Assembly (NCBI GenBank): GCA_023228125.1
Contig: JALOBT010000009.1
Span: 1 to 64,000, forward strand
Length of the DNA stretch: 64,000 bases
Source of the DNA: Candidatus Cloacimonadota bacterium
GTDB lineage: Bacteria > Cloacimonadota > Cloacimonadia > Cloacimonadales > Cloacimonadaceae
Direction: 5' to 3'
The translations under genes were made by a program, and so were the position numbers. The first letter of the stretch is position 1. Every line of letters begins with the position of its first letter. Below the pieces are notes generated by a model. The model was not told the DNA's origin and ran no database searches. It saw only the letters and a program-made list of their open reading frames with translations. Positions 8,201-16,767 of the stretch are shown piece after piece.

Positions 8201-8401
8201 TTTGTGTCTCGTGTCGAACAAGGCCGGAGGCTTTGGAAAAAGAGGAACGGGCTTAAAAAGGGAGCACGTCCCGTGCTCTGCAGACGAGACGTCTGCAATC
8301 CAGCAACTACACTCAATCCGCACAATCCGTGTGACTATTCTTTTGATTACTGCACGCACCAGCTGAAGCTGATTGAGCGGCCGTCTGAAGACAGCGTTAC
8401 G
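8201..8401. repeat. composite hairpin repeat, copy A
   Basis: About 200 bp shared with copies at 51267 and 55171: GAGCAC/GTGCTC hairpin (8262-8278), GCAGAC/GTCTGC hairpin (8280-8296), one ATCCGTGTG unit, then CAGCTGAAGCTG and GTCTGAAGAC mini-hairpins ending in CAGCGTTACG. Non-coding; short ORFs over it are chance. Confidence 0.75.
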
Positions 8402-8413
8402 GGTAAGCTTTTA

Positions 8414-9931
8414 TCATTTCAACCGCAGCACCTTGTTTATTTGCCTCGTGCCATCAAAACTCTCAAACACAGAGAAATAGACACCGGAAGCCCAGGAATC
8501 ATCCACCTCGATCACGGCCTGATCCCGCAGGTCCCAAGAGCCCAGCAATTGCCCCTTACAACTATAAAGCTTCAGTTTTCCGCCAGGGATAGCCTTGCTG
8601 ATCACACTAAAGGAATCCTTGAAGGGATTTGGGTAGATGCTGATCAGGTCTGGGCAGATTTCAGAGCCGGCAGGATTGCTGATGGCAAGTTCCAGGCGCC
8701 TTACCACAGGGTCGGATTCCTGCTCGCCATATAGTGCTATAATGGCAAAGACAGCACAGGCATCACACTCTGCAGAGGAATCCACAATATTGGTATATAT
8801 GGTTTGAGAGGGATCCAGCGTAGCTAACAATTCGTGATTGCAATATACTTTGTAGCCCGTCACAGCAGGATTTGCCGCTTCCCAAGTGAGGCTATAGTGG
8901 TTTTCGCCGTCATAGTTATGGGATAAACTAAGATTTTGCGGGCCATCCAGATAGCCGGAGATTTGCGCCTCGGAATAGCCAATTCGCCAGAGGGGATGAT
9001 CCATGCTACCATACCAGTTTTTGTAACCCATCCCGCTACTGTCACGCAAAAATGCAGAGCGGTAAAGCCGCGCATCCCAAGCACCCTGAACTCCCGTCAT
9101 CACAGGCTGCGAGCTGAAGCTCCAGTGCACACCGTCCAAGGATTTTCCCAGATACAATACCCGCCCTTCCTGAGTGCTGGGAATGCCCACCGCTGCCAGC
9201 ATGTGGTAGTAACCATCGATGAATTGCACATCCATGTGCCACACACGGTAGCCTTCGGGAAATTCTGAGATGTCGGTCAAAACAGGCTCTGACCATCCTG
9301 TGTCCAGATCACTTGTGTAGCGCAAGTAAATACTGCGAGGGTTCACCTTGGTATTCACAGTCCACAGCATATAATACGAGCCATTATTAAGCAGGCAGGG
9401 TGAGAGGGCAGTTTCGTTCAAAACAGGATTTGTGGAAAGCACAGAGAGGATGGTGGTGGCTGCAGACCAATTGATGCCGTCTGTGGAAGTTTTCAGCTTG
9501 ATCAGCTCGCTCATCCATCCGTTTTTCTGTCTCCAGATCAGATGCATAGTACTGCCATCGGGAGATACCATGAGATGCGGATCGGAATTGTAGTGGTTGT
9601 TAATATCTGTCCCAGTATATACATCAGCCACAGGATTGACGAGGCCATCAGGCTCTACCCAGTCAAGACCGATACTTGAAACCACGATGGAGGGATTTTC
9701 ATAAGCCACATCCGAGCCTGGATACGGTGTGTGCACCATCCAGTAGTTCCAGCCACCGAAGCCCTGGGGAAAGTAGAGCACGCTGGGGTGACAGGTTTCG
9801 ACGCTATCTTCTACATAGATAGGGATCAAGAGAGGCTCATCAGCATTGGGGAATGTATAACAATTCAGGTTAAAACCCTGACTTAAGCCAAAAGTAATCA
9901 GCAACAAACAAAACAATATAAGTTTCTTCAT
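8414..9931 (-). CDS. secreted beta-propeller (glycosidase-fold) protein with sorting tail
   Basis: 505 aa. Signal peptide MKKLILFCLLLITFGLSQG. Residues ~60-330 carry repeats typical of five-bladed propellers of the GH43/GH32 type (HLMVSPDGSTMHLIWRQK, LKTSTDGINWSAATTIL, YYMLWTVNTK, HMLAAVGIP, RVLYLGKSLDGVHWSFSS). A fibronectin-III-like domain follows (~345-430, NHYSLTWEAANPAVTGYKVY) and then a type IX sorting tail (ISIYPNPFKDSFSV ... SGVYFSVF ... INKVLRLK). Glycan hydrolysis or binding is plausible, but no catalytic triad was identified. AGGAT precedes the ATG. Transcribed divergently from the ferredoxin gene. Confidence 0.75.
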   Translation of the reverse strand: MKKLILFCLLLITFGLSQGFNLNCYTFPNADEPLLIPIYVEDSVETCHPSVLYFPQGFGGWNYWMVHTPYPGSDVAYENPSIVVSSIGLDWVEPDGLVNPVADVYTGTDINNHYNSDPHLMVSPDGSTMHLIWRQKNGWMSELIKLKTSTDGINWSAATTILSVLSTNPVLNETALSPCLLNNGSYYMLWTVNTKVNPRSIYLRYTSDLDTGWSEPVLTDISEFPEGYRVWHMDVQFIDGYYHMLAAVGIPSTQEGRVLYLGKSLDGVHWSFSSQPVMTGVQGAWDARLYRSAFLRDSSGMGYKNWYGSMDHPLWRIGYSEAQISGYLDGPQNLSLSHNYDGENHYSLTWEAANPAVTGYKVYCNHELLATLDPSQTIYTNIVDSSAECDACAVFAIIALYGEQESDPVVRRLELAISNPAGSEICPDLISIYPNPFKDSFSVISKAIPGGKLKLYSCKGQLLGSWDLRDQAVIEVDDSWASGVYFSVFESFDGTRQINKVLRLK

Positions 9932-9957
9932 TTTATCCTCCAGTTCGTTGAACTCAG

Positions 9958-9985
9958 CTTATTTAAAGGCAGGGATATCTGTCAA
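9958..9985 (-). promoter_or_regulatory. candidate promoter of the propeller-protein gene
   Basis: On the minus strand TTGACA (9985-9980), 16-nt spacer, AATAAG (9963-9958), 27 nt before the ATG. Confidence 0.4.
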
Positions 9986-10056
9986 CTATAATGTTTCACT
10001 TTTCGAGCTAAAATAGCGGGGAAACTAAGCTTTGCCAGCCCCGGCGCATAATTCCC

Positions 10057-10084
10057 TTGACTAATATCCGCATACAAGGATAGT
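10057..10084 (+). promoter_or_regulatory. candidate promoter of the ferredoxin gene
   Basis: TTGACT (10057-10062), 16-nt spacer, GATAGT (10079-10084). It leaves a ~20-nt leader before the ATG at 10113. Confidence 0.4.
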
Positions 10085-10112
10085 GGCCAAAAATAATAAA
10101 AGGAGTCTTATC

Positions 10113-10283
10113 ATGGCAGTAAAGATTGATAAAGATACCTGCATAGGCTGCGGTGCCTGCGTGGATGTATGTCCCGTAAGCGCGCTTTCGATGGAAAATG
10201 ACAAGGCTGTGTGTGATGAAGGAACTTGCATAGATTGCGGTGCCTGCATTGCCACCTGCCCAGTTTCGGCCATTAGCGAATAA
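10113..10283 (+). CDS. 2[4Fe-4S] ferredoxin
   Basis: 56 aa from ATG 10113 (AAGGAG at 10099; an upstream GTG at 10083 lacks a site). Two classical cluster motifs: CIGCGACVDVCP (~10-21) and CIDCGACIATCP (~40-51), each C-x2-C-x2-C-x3-C-P. Length and symmetry match clostridial-type ferredoxins. It carries low-potential electrons in the cytoplasm, as used by oxidoreductases of fermentative anaerobes. It stands alone between secreted-protein genes with its own promoter and terminator, so its partner is not indicated by context. Confidence 0.95.
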   Translation: MAVKIDKDTCIGCGACVDVCPVSALSMENDKAVCDEGTCIDCGACIATCPVSAISE

Positions 10284-10303
10284 TTTAACCAACAACAATT
10301 CTG

Positions 10304-10338
10304 GGTGGAGCTGGCAAAATAGGTCAGTTCCACCTTTT
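10304..10338 (+). terminator. intrinsic terminator after ferredoxin
   Basis: GGTGGAGCTG pairs with CAGTTCCACC (one G-U pair), followed by TTTT at 10335-10338. Confidence 0.85.
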
Positions 10339-10368
10339 CCTTATCATCTATAATACAGGGAGTTCAAA

Positions 10369-12921
10369 ATGAAACACTATGCTTTACTTATTCTGTTTGC
10401 CCTCATGCTCTGGACGCTTTTGGCCATAGAGGTCAGCGGCACCCAATCCGGCACCTGGAGCCCAGCTAACAATCCTTATCAAATCGTGGGTGATATCACC
10501 GTCCCAGCCACTGAAGTGCTTACTATCCAGCCCGGAGTGATAGTGCAGGCCATGGGAAACTATCGCATCAACGCCGAAGGCAGCATCCAGGCTGTAGGCA
10601 CCGAAGCAGACAGCATTTACTTTATGAACGCTCAGGACCCTCCCACAAATATCTGGAAAGGTCTGCGCCTGGAAAATGAAACTGCTATCAGCAACATCAA
10701 ATACTGCTATATCGAATATGCGGATTATGGTGTAAATGCTGTGAAGTCTCCGGTGGAGGTCAGCTACTGCTATTTTTCTAACAACAAGAACGGCATGAAG
10801 CTATACGGCATCGGTGACCTTTATCCCCCCGCGATGGATGTGCATCACAACCTGGTAGAATACTCCATAAATCACGGTATCCTGATTCCGCAAAACAGCA
10901 ATGCCTGGGTGCATCACAACGAGGTGCGCTTCAATGGAACCGGCAGCCAATACCGTGGGGCCATTCAGCTTTCCAATCAGTCCGCCGCTGGCCAAAACGA
11001 CCCCATCATTGAGTACAACAACATACATCACAACTTCAAACAAGGCATCACAGCCTGGGATGTGACGGGGGGATCGGCTATCAACCCCATCATCAGATTC
11101 AACCATATCGAAGCTAACCTCACCGGCATCTATCTTTTGTCCGCCAGCGGGGTCGTGCATGATAACCTGATTATCAACAACTTCATCACCGGCGATATGA
11201 ATAGCGGAGCCGGAATGATGATCGGCGGAGCTAGTTCGCTGCCTCATATAGCGCGCAATACCCTTACCGGAAATTACACAGGGTTTTACATTACCGCAAA
11301 CGCCACGCCAGTGCTGGGAGATCTATCCGAAAATCACCCCTGGGCCTTTGGTGAAAACATCATCCAGGACAATATCGATGCCACCAATATCCTGAACTCC
11401 GTGGTCTGCGATGCCTATCCCCTCAGCACAAATATCATCAAAGCTGAGAACAACGACTGGGGAGTATATACCGCAGCGGAAATCGCCATTGGCATCAGAG
11501 ATCACAACGACAATCCGGCTTTGCCCACGGTGGATTTTGAACCCTGGTTTGAGGAGCAGACCTCTCTTACAATATCCGGATCATATTCCTGGAACATGGA
11601 TGATTACGCTGTGCTGGCGCCCAGTGAATTGCAATTAGTTCTGGTGGCACAAGGCAGCCGTGAAATCCTGGAAAGCCACATATTGGCAGAGAATCCTTTC
11701 AGCATCGAAACTGAGGTGGAAGAGCCTTTCTTTGCTTTGATCTGTGGTGTGGATGCAGCAAGAGAGATTTGGGCTGCAGCAGGCGGTTTGGAAGATTGCA
11801 CAGCATTCGATCCCGCTGATGCCACAGACATCGCTCTGGGCGTGATCCACATCGCTGCCTGGCAGCATTATGATGTGGAAACAAAAGGTGAAATCGAGCT
11901 CATTGAAGGCCACGAGATCTGGCCGGTGTATCATAGCTTTTTGATCTTCCCCTATGACAAAGTGGATTACTTCTATGATGATGGTGATAGCCGCTATATC
12001 TACAAACATGAATACCTTGATGGCGAGAACTGGAATACCATCAATTTTGGCCTCGGCCAGCACTATGCCAGGATCCATAACCTCTTTCATGGTAGCATCT
12101 GGATTCAGAACTTCGTAGAAAACGGTATGCCAACCCAAAATATGGTAGAATACGCTATAGACGATGAGGGCAAGAGCAGCTATTATACCATTAGTCCAGA
12201 TAGCGAGATTCTCGAGAAACGCTTTTTGAGCAACGATTACGAGCGAATCTATATTTACGGTGCAGACTGCTATGCAGATCGCTATCTTAATGTGGTGGAA
12301 CCCGAAGCAGGAACCCGGATAAAGTATCATACCCCAAACCTTAGCCATCCGCATGAATTCAGGATACACAGCGAAGATATAGGCGAACAAACCTTCGAGA
12401 TGGATTTCTGGTGGCAGGCTCCGGCCTATAGTGGTATAGACTATAGTGGCTACCGCTTGTATAGACAAGATTTGGGACAAGAGCTGGAACTTCTTGCCAG
12501 CCCGGACTTCGCCTATTTCGGTGAATTGCATTATACCCTTAATGGCTCTGGCCCAGTGGTTTTCTGGGTAGTGGCCACCGATGGCATCATCGAATCCGAG
12601 CCCAGCAATGTCATTAACTTCGAATTCCCCATCAGCAATGAAGACCTGGTCGCTACACCTATGCTGAATATCTATCCTAATCCCGTGAGATTGGGGCAGG
12701 GCAATAGTTTGAAGATCGAAACCAAGGGTCTCTTGGAGCCTTGCCTGAAGATTTACAACATCCGCGGTCAGCAGGTTTATAGCCAAAAGCAATTCACTCA
12801 AGACTTTGAATGGCAAGGAGTGGACAGCAAAGGCAAAGCCGTGGGTAGCGGGATTTATCTACTGCGTTTAGAGAGCAGCAATGTGTCTCCCATCAGCCGT
12901 AAAATAATGGTAATCAAATAG
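10369..12921 (+). CDS. secreted right-handed beta-helix protein with sorting tail
   Basis: 850 aa, signal peptide at 1-20 (HYALLILFALMLWTLLA). Residues ~40-330 show parallel beta-helix turns rich in N, G and H-H-N (VHHNLVEYSINHGILIP, WVHHNEVRFNG, PIIEYNNIHHNF, PIIRFNHIEANLTGIYLL), as in NosD/pectate-lyase-like repeats. The middle (~400-680) is acidic and not recognised. A fibronectin-like segment (~690-750) precedes the type IX tail (LNIYPNPVRLGQGNSL ... GSGIYLLRL ... RKIMVIK). Polysaccharide binding or cleavage is a reasonable guess for the helix; no catalytic residues are claimed. The next gene starts 8 nt after its stop. Confidence 0.8.
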   Translation: MKHYALLILFALMLWTLLAIEVSGTQSGTWSPANNPYQIVGDITVPATEVLTIQPGVIVQAMGNYRINAEGSIQAVGTEADSIYFMNAQDPPTNIWKGLRLENETAISNIKYCYIEYADYGVNAVKSPVEVSYCYFSNNKNGMKLYGIGDLYPPAMDVHHNLVEYSINHGILIPQNSNAWVHHNEVRFNGTGSQYRGAIQLSNQSAAGQNDPIIEYNNIHHNFKQGITAWDVTGGSAINPIIRFNHIEANLTGIYLLSASGVVHDNLIINNFITGDMNSGAGMMIGGASSLPHIARNTLTGNYTGFYITANATPVLGDLSENHPWAFGENIIQDNIDATNILNSVVCDAYPLSTNIIKAENNDWGVYTAAEIAIGIRDHNDNPALPTVDFEPWFEEQTSLTISGSYSWNMDDYAVLAPSELQLVLVAQGSREILESHILAENPFSIETEVEEPFFALICGVDAAREIWAAAGGLEDCTAFDPADATDIALGVIHIAAWQHYDVETKGEIELIEGHEIWPVYHSFLIFPYDKVDYFYDDGDSRYIYKHEYLDGENWNTINFGLGQHYARIHNLFHGSIWIQNFVENGMPTQNMVEYAIDDEGKSSYYTISPDSEILEKRFLSNDYERIYIYGADCYADRYLNVVEPEAGTRIKYHTPNLSHPHEFRIHSEDIGEQTFEMDFWWQAPAYSGIDYSGYRLYRQDLGQELELLASPDFAYFGELHYTLNGSGPVVFWVVATDGIIESEPSNVINFEFPISNEDLVATPMLNIYPNPVRLGQGNSLKIETKGLLEPCLKIYNIRGQQVYSQKQFTQDFEWQGVDSKGKAVGSGIYLLRLESSNVSPISRKIMVIK

Positions 12922-12929
12922 GAGCGATG

Positions 12930-13370
12930 ATGAGCCCAGCAGAACTCGCGAATCTGAACCACGAATCTGGCTTTAACTGTGCGCAGAGCGTATTGGCCGT
13001 CTTTGCCGAAGACTATGGAATGCCGCTAAAGCTGGCTCTGAAACTCGCTTCACCATTTGGCGGCGGCATGAGAATGGCTGCCACCTGTGGTGCGCTTACC
13101 GGAGCTTTGATGGCTCTGGGCCTGGCCTGTGGCTATTCTGAATTCGATGAAGAGCTTAAAGACAAAAGCGATCAATTGACCCGGGAATTGCTCCGCCGTT
13201 GGCAAAAAGAAATCGGGCCTACAGATTGCAAAGTCATCCTGGGCTACGACGTCAGCGATCCAGACCAAAGAGAGCTGGCTACACAAGCCGGGGTTTATGA
13301 TCTTCACTGCCCCCGTTGCATCGGCAAAGCAGCAGAAATCCTGGCTCAGATGCTGGCCGAACTTGCTTAA
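12930..13370 (+). CDS. C_GCAxxG_C_C-family redox protein
   Basis: 146 aa from the second of two tandem ATGs (12927/12930), which is better spaced from AGGAG. Conserved cysteines match the C_GCAxxG_C_C family: FNCAQSVL, the glycine-rich SPFGGGMRMAATCGALTGAL, a Cys in GPTDCKVILG and a C-terminal DLHCPRCIGKAAEIL. Family members are small putative redox or metal-binding proteins of anaerobes, with function unproven. It follows the beta-helix gene by only a few bases, which may mean cotranscription but not shared function. Confidence 0.85.
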   Translation: MSPAELANLNHESGFNCAQSVLAVFAEDYGMPLKLALKLASPFGGGMRMAATCGALTGALMALGLACGYSEFDEELKDKSDQLTRELLRRWQKEIGPTDCKVILGYDVSDPDQRELATQAGVYDLHCPRCIGKAAEILAQMLAELA

Positions 13371-13463
13371 ATATAATAGTGCGCTATCTTCTACTAAGCA
13401 GCGATTTAGCTGTACAAGAGAAGCGGTGCTTCAATATTAAATAATGACTCAAAGGAGTACATA

Positions 13464-14744
13464 ATGTCAGAAATAGTTTATATCAAAGGACGCGAAATTT
13501 TAGATTCCCGCGGTAATCCCACCGTGGAAGCAGACCTTCATCTGGAAACAGGTGTGATGGCCAGAGCTGGTGTCCCCAGTGGTGCCTCTTGCGGCGAGCG
13601 TGAAGCCATAGAACTCAGAGATGGTGACAAGAGCCGTTATCTGGGCAAAGGTGTGCTCAAAGCAGTGCAAAACGTCAATGAACTCATCGCCCCGGAGCTC
13701 TTGGGTATGGAATCCCAGCAGCAGGCCACGCTCGACAAAATGATGCAAGAGCTGGATGCCACCCATAACAAAGGCAAGCTGGGTGCTAATGCGATCCTGG
13801 CGGTCTCCATGGCTGCGGCCAGAGCCTCTGCTCTGGAGCTGGAAATCCCGCTTTATCGCTATCTGGGCGGCGTCAATGCCCTCACTTTGCCAGTTCCCAT
13901 GAGCAATATCATCAATGGCGGCGAGCATGCCGACAACAACGTGGATATTCAGGAATTCATGATCATGCCTTTGGGTGCCACCAGTTTCCGTGAAGCTATC
14001 CGCTGGAATGCAGAAGTCTTCCACAACCTCAAATCTATCCTCAAAGGCCGTGGCCTGGCCACTTCGGTGGGCGATGAAGGCGGCTTTGCGCCCAACCTCA
14101 GCTCCAATGAAGAAGCCCTCATCGTGATCGTGGAAGCCATCACCAAAGCCGGCTACAAGCCTGGAAAAGATATCTATATCGCTCTGGACGCGGCAGCCTC
14201 CTCCTTTGTGCAAGCCGATGGCAAATACGCCATCGACGGCAAAAAGCTTTCCTCCGAAGAGCTGGTCGTCTATTATGAAGAAATGGTCGCCAAATACCCC
14301 ATCTGCTCCATCGAAGACAGCCACGCCGAAAACGACTGGGATGGCTTCATTCTCATGAATCAAAGGCTCGGCAACAAAATCCAGCTCGTGGGTGATGACC
14401 TTCTGGTTACCAATCCCAAGCTCATCCGCAAGGGTATTGAGAAGAAAGCCGCCAATTCGGTCTTGATCAAACTCAATCAGATCGGAACTGTAACCGAGAC
14501 CATCGATGCCATCAATACCGCTCACAAAGCGGGATGGACCTGTGTGGTTTCCCATCGCAGCGGCGAAACCGGCGATACCTTTATCGCAGATCTTGCCGTG
14601 GCCATGAATACCGGCCAGATCAAAACCGGCTCTGTCTCCCGTAGCGAACGAGTGGATAAGTACAATCAGCTCATGCGCATAGAAGAAGAACTGGGCGAGC
14701 AGGCCTATTTCCCCGGCAAAAGTGTAATCAAACAGCTCAGCTAA
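13464..14744 (+). CDS. eno: enolase
   Basis: 426 aa, AAAGGAG before ATG. Full-length: N-terminal GREILDSRGNPTVEADL; substrate loop SGASCGEREAIELRD; SVGDEGGFAPNLSS with the catalytic Glu; metal ligands in YIALDAAASS, SIEDSHAENDWDG and VGDDLLVTNP; catalytic Lys in VLIKLNQIGTVTET; signature SHRSGETGDTFIADLAVA. Converts 2-phosphoglycerate to phosphoenolpyruvate. Lies in a carbon-metabolism stretch with malic enzyme and fhs, and 5 kb from gpmA. A good terminator follows. Confidence 0.98.
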   Translation: MSEIVYIKGREILDSRGNPTVEADLHLETGVMARAGVPSGASCGEREAIELRDGDKSRYLGKGVLKAVQNVNELIAPELLGMESQQQATLDKMMQELDATHNKGKLGANAILAVSMAAARASALELEIPLYRYLGGVNALTLPVPMSNIINGGEHADNNVDIQEFMIMPLGATSFREAIRWNAEVFHNLKSILKGRGLATSVGDEGGFAPNLSSNEEALIVIVEAITKAGYKPGKDIYIALDAAASSFVQADGKYAIDGKKLSSEELVVYYEEMVAKYPICSIEDSHAENDWDGFILMNQRLGNKIQLVGDDLLVTNPKLIRKGIEKKAANSVLIKLNQIGTVTETIDAINTAHKAGWTCVVSHRSGETGDTFIADLAVAMNTGQIKTGSVSRSERVDKYNQLMRIEEELGEQAYFPGKSVIKQLS

Positions 14745-14763
14745 AGTTCTGCTGATAAATAAT

Positions 14764-14798
14764 CCGCCTCTTGCACCCTTGTGAGAGGCGGTATTTTA
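14764..14798 (+). terminator. intrinsic terminator after eno
   Basis: CCGCCTCT (14764-14771) pairs with AGAGGCGG (14784-14791), followed by TATTTTAT. Confidence 0.85.
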
Positions 14799-14814
14799 TA
14801 TGAAAGCTGTGAGT

Positions 14815-14882
14815 CTTGGAGTCCAAAGTGCCTAAGATAACTATCAATTTACCATAAGCTTAGCGGCACTTTGGACTTCAAG
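14815..14882. repeat. 68-bp inverted-repeat element, copy E1
   Basis: 18-nt arms (14815-14832 and 14865-14882, 17/18 complementary, core TTGGACTTCAA/GAGTCCAAAGTGCC) enclose a 32-bp body (14833-14864). The body is identical, in inverse orientation, to that at 46302-46333. No ORF and no T-tract, so not a terminator or IS. Confidence 0.85.
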
Positions 14883-15249
14883 CGGCAGTGGGAAACCTTG
14901 CCGAGGGCTGTTGAAGTCCATTCCGGCCTGCTCTTAACGCTAACACTAAAATAATCGAAGCCGGATTGAGCTCCAAGGCCTTTCTTGGGTCCGTAGCGAG
15001 AGCCCGCACTCATCTCTCCCCTTTGTTGTAGTAGAGATGACGTGGAGTTAGTAGAAATAAATTCTCTTATCCCCAAGTCAAATCTACCTTAGCCTATGCA
15101 GGAAGAACACTGGGATTCGCGGGATGGGAAAGCTAATTATCTTCACAAATCAAGCATAGATAAAACCCCTGACAAAAATCCGGGTTGATCCGTCTCATCC
15201 GTAAAATCCGTGTAACCATTCTTTTCCCCCTCTCACCCATTCTGATTCC
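14883..15249. other. intergenic region with repeat remnants
   Basis: No gene. It contains a solitary arm of the E family (GTTGAAGTCCATTCC, ~14910-14924) and degenerate ATCCGT units near 15188-15220 like those of the composite repeat. A 75-codon minus-strand ORF here has no family features. Confidence 0.4.
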
Positions 15250-15278
15250 TTGACAAATAAGCCTCCATCAAAAATGAT
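15250..15278 (+). promoter_or_regulatory. sigma-70-like promoter of the malic enzyme gene
   Basis: TTGACA (15250-15255), 17-nt spacer, AATGAT (15273-15278), 28 nt before ATG 15307. This is why the upstream TTG is not taken as the start. Confidence 0.6.
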
Positions 15279-15306
15279 CCCACCAAACACGTGCAAAGGA
15301 TATTGT

Positions 15307-16767
15307 ATGAAAAAGCTCTTACTTGATTTGTCAAACTTGGGTGCCTTATTCAGAGAAGCCCTTCCCGAAGAGAAGGTTGCGGCTGCTCAGACCTCTTTTT
15401 TGAAGCAGGTCTCAGTGAAGATGCACTCTTTTTACCGGGGCAAGATGCAAAGCCTGCCCAAGGCCGGCATCTATGGCTTTAATTGGTTCAACGTCTGGTA
15501 CACCCCTGGCGTATCCAAAGTTTCCACCACCATCCGGGATCATCCCGATGCCTCATACCAGCTTTCGAACCGGGGTAATCTGGTGGCAGTGGTTTCGGAT
15601 AGCACCAGAGTCTTGGGAGATGGCGATTGCGGCCCCTCAGGAGGCCTCGGTGTGATGGAAGGCAAAGCTATGTTGATGAAGTATTTGGGAGCCTGTGATG
15701 CCATCGCTTTATGCGTGGACGATCGCAATGCCGAAGGCAAACCTGAAGCCCAAAAACTGATAGATTTTGTGAAGATGCTGCAGCCCAGCGTGGGTGCGGT
15801 GAATCTGGAAGATATCTCCCAGCCAAATTGCTACCGGGTCTTGGATGAACTGCGCGAAAGCTGTGATATCCCCATCTGGCATGACGATGCCCAAGGCACG
15901 GCTTGTGTTACCCTGGCCGGCGTGATCAATGCTCTGAAGCTTACCAATCGCAAAATTTCCAGCACCCGCGTCGTACTATATGGCTGCGGTGCGGCCAATA
16001 GCACCATCGCCAGTTTCCTCTTGCAAGAGGGGCTTGATCCGGATAAACTGATCATCTTTGACAGCAAAGGTGGGCTCCACATTGAGCGCAGCGATATTCG
16101 TGATAACCCAGACAAATACAGGCAGTGGGCTCTGGCTCAAAAGACCAATCCCCAGCAGCTTAGCACCATGGAAGCTGCCATGAAGGGAGCAGATCTGCTG
16201 ATCGCTCTTTCCACCCCCGGGCCGGGCACGATCAAGCCAGAATGGATCCAACTCATGGCAAAGGACGCCATCGTTTTTGCCTGTGCCAATCCCGTTCCCG
16301 AGATCTACCCTTATGAGGCCCACAAAGCCGGAGCCCACATCGTGGCTACCGGACGCGGTGACTTTCCAAATCAAGTGAATAATTCTGTCGGTTTCCCTGG
16401 TATTCTGAAGGGTGTGCTCATGGTTCAGGCCCGTAAGATTTCAGATGGCATGGCTATAGCAGCGGCGCATTCTCTGGCAGATTTTGCCCAAAAAAGAGGC
16501 ATCAGCGCCCAAAGCATCATCCCCACCATGGATGAAACCGAGGTCTTTGCCCAAGTGGCTGCGGATGTAGCAGTTCAGGCGATGAAAGAAGGTCTGGCCC
16601 GTGTGCAGATGAGCCACCAAGAGGTATATGACCAGGCTCTGAAAGAGATCACCCAGACCCGTGCCCTGTGCCGGGATATGATGGAAGCCGGACACATTCA
16701 GGCTCCATCCCAAGAGCTGCTCCAAGAGGTGTTTGTTTCTTGTATAGCCGAATCAAAGAACTCCTGA
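15307..16767 (+). CDS. NAD(P)-dependent malic enzyme
   Basis: 486 aa from ATG 15307 (AAAGGA at 15296); an upstream in-frame TTG overlaps the -35 box. Malic N-domain: FNVWYTPGVSKVSTTI, GDGDCGPSGGLGVMEGKAML, LEDISQPNCYRV and PIWHDDAQGTACVTLAGVIN with the metal ligands. NAD-binding domain: VVLYGCGAANSTIASFLL, then STPGPGTIKPEWI and FACANPVPEIYP. Oxidatively decarboxylates malate to pyruvate. It lacks the phosphotransacetylase-like tail of MaeB. NAD or NADP preference cannot be told from sequence alone. The downstream membrane gene overlaps its 3' end. Confidence 0.93.
   Translation: MKKLLLDLSNLGALFREALPEEKVAAAQTSFLKQVSVKMHSFYRGKMQSLPKAGIYGFNWFNVWYTPGVSKVSTTIRDHPDASYQLSNRGNLVAVVSDSTRVLGDGDCGPSGGLGVMEGKAMLMKYLGACDAIALCVDDRNAEGKPEAQKLIDFVKMLQPSVGAVNLEDISQPNCYRVLDELRESCDIPIWHDDAQGTACVTLAGVINALKLTNRKISSTRVVLYGCGAANSTIASFLLQEGLDPDKLIIFDSKGGLHIERSDIRDNPDKYRQWALAQKTNPQQLSTMEAAMKGADLLIALSTPGPGTIKPEWIQLMAKDAIVFACANPVPEIYPYEAHKAGAHIVATGRGDFPNQVNNSVGFPGILKGVLMVQARKISDGMAIAAAHSLADFAQKRGISAQSIIPTMDETEVFAQVAADVAVQAMKEGLARVQMSHQEVYDQALKEITQTRALCRDMMEAGHIQAPSQELLQEVFVSCIAESKNS

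Noticed and set aside
11635..12816. 393-codon minus-strand ORF
   Set aside because: Mirror of the beta-helix gene, whose signal peptide and sorting tail prove the plus frame.
13500..14555. 351-codon minus-strand ORF
   Set aside because: Antisense shadow of enolase.
14849..15076. 75-codon minus-strand ORF
   Set aside because: Lies over E1 and repeat remnants; no ribosome-binding site and no domain.
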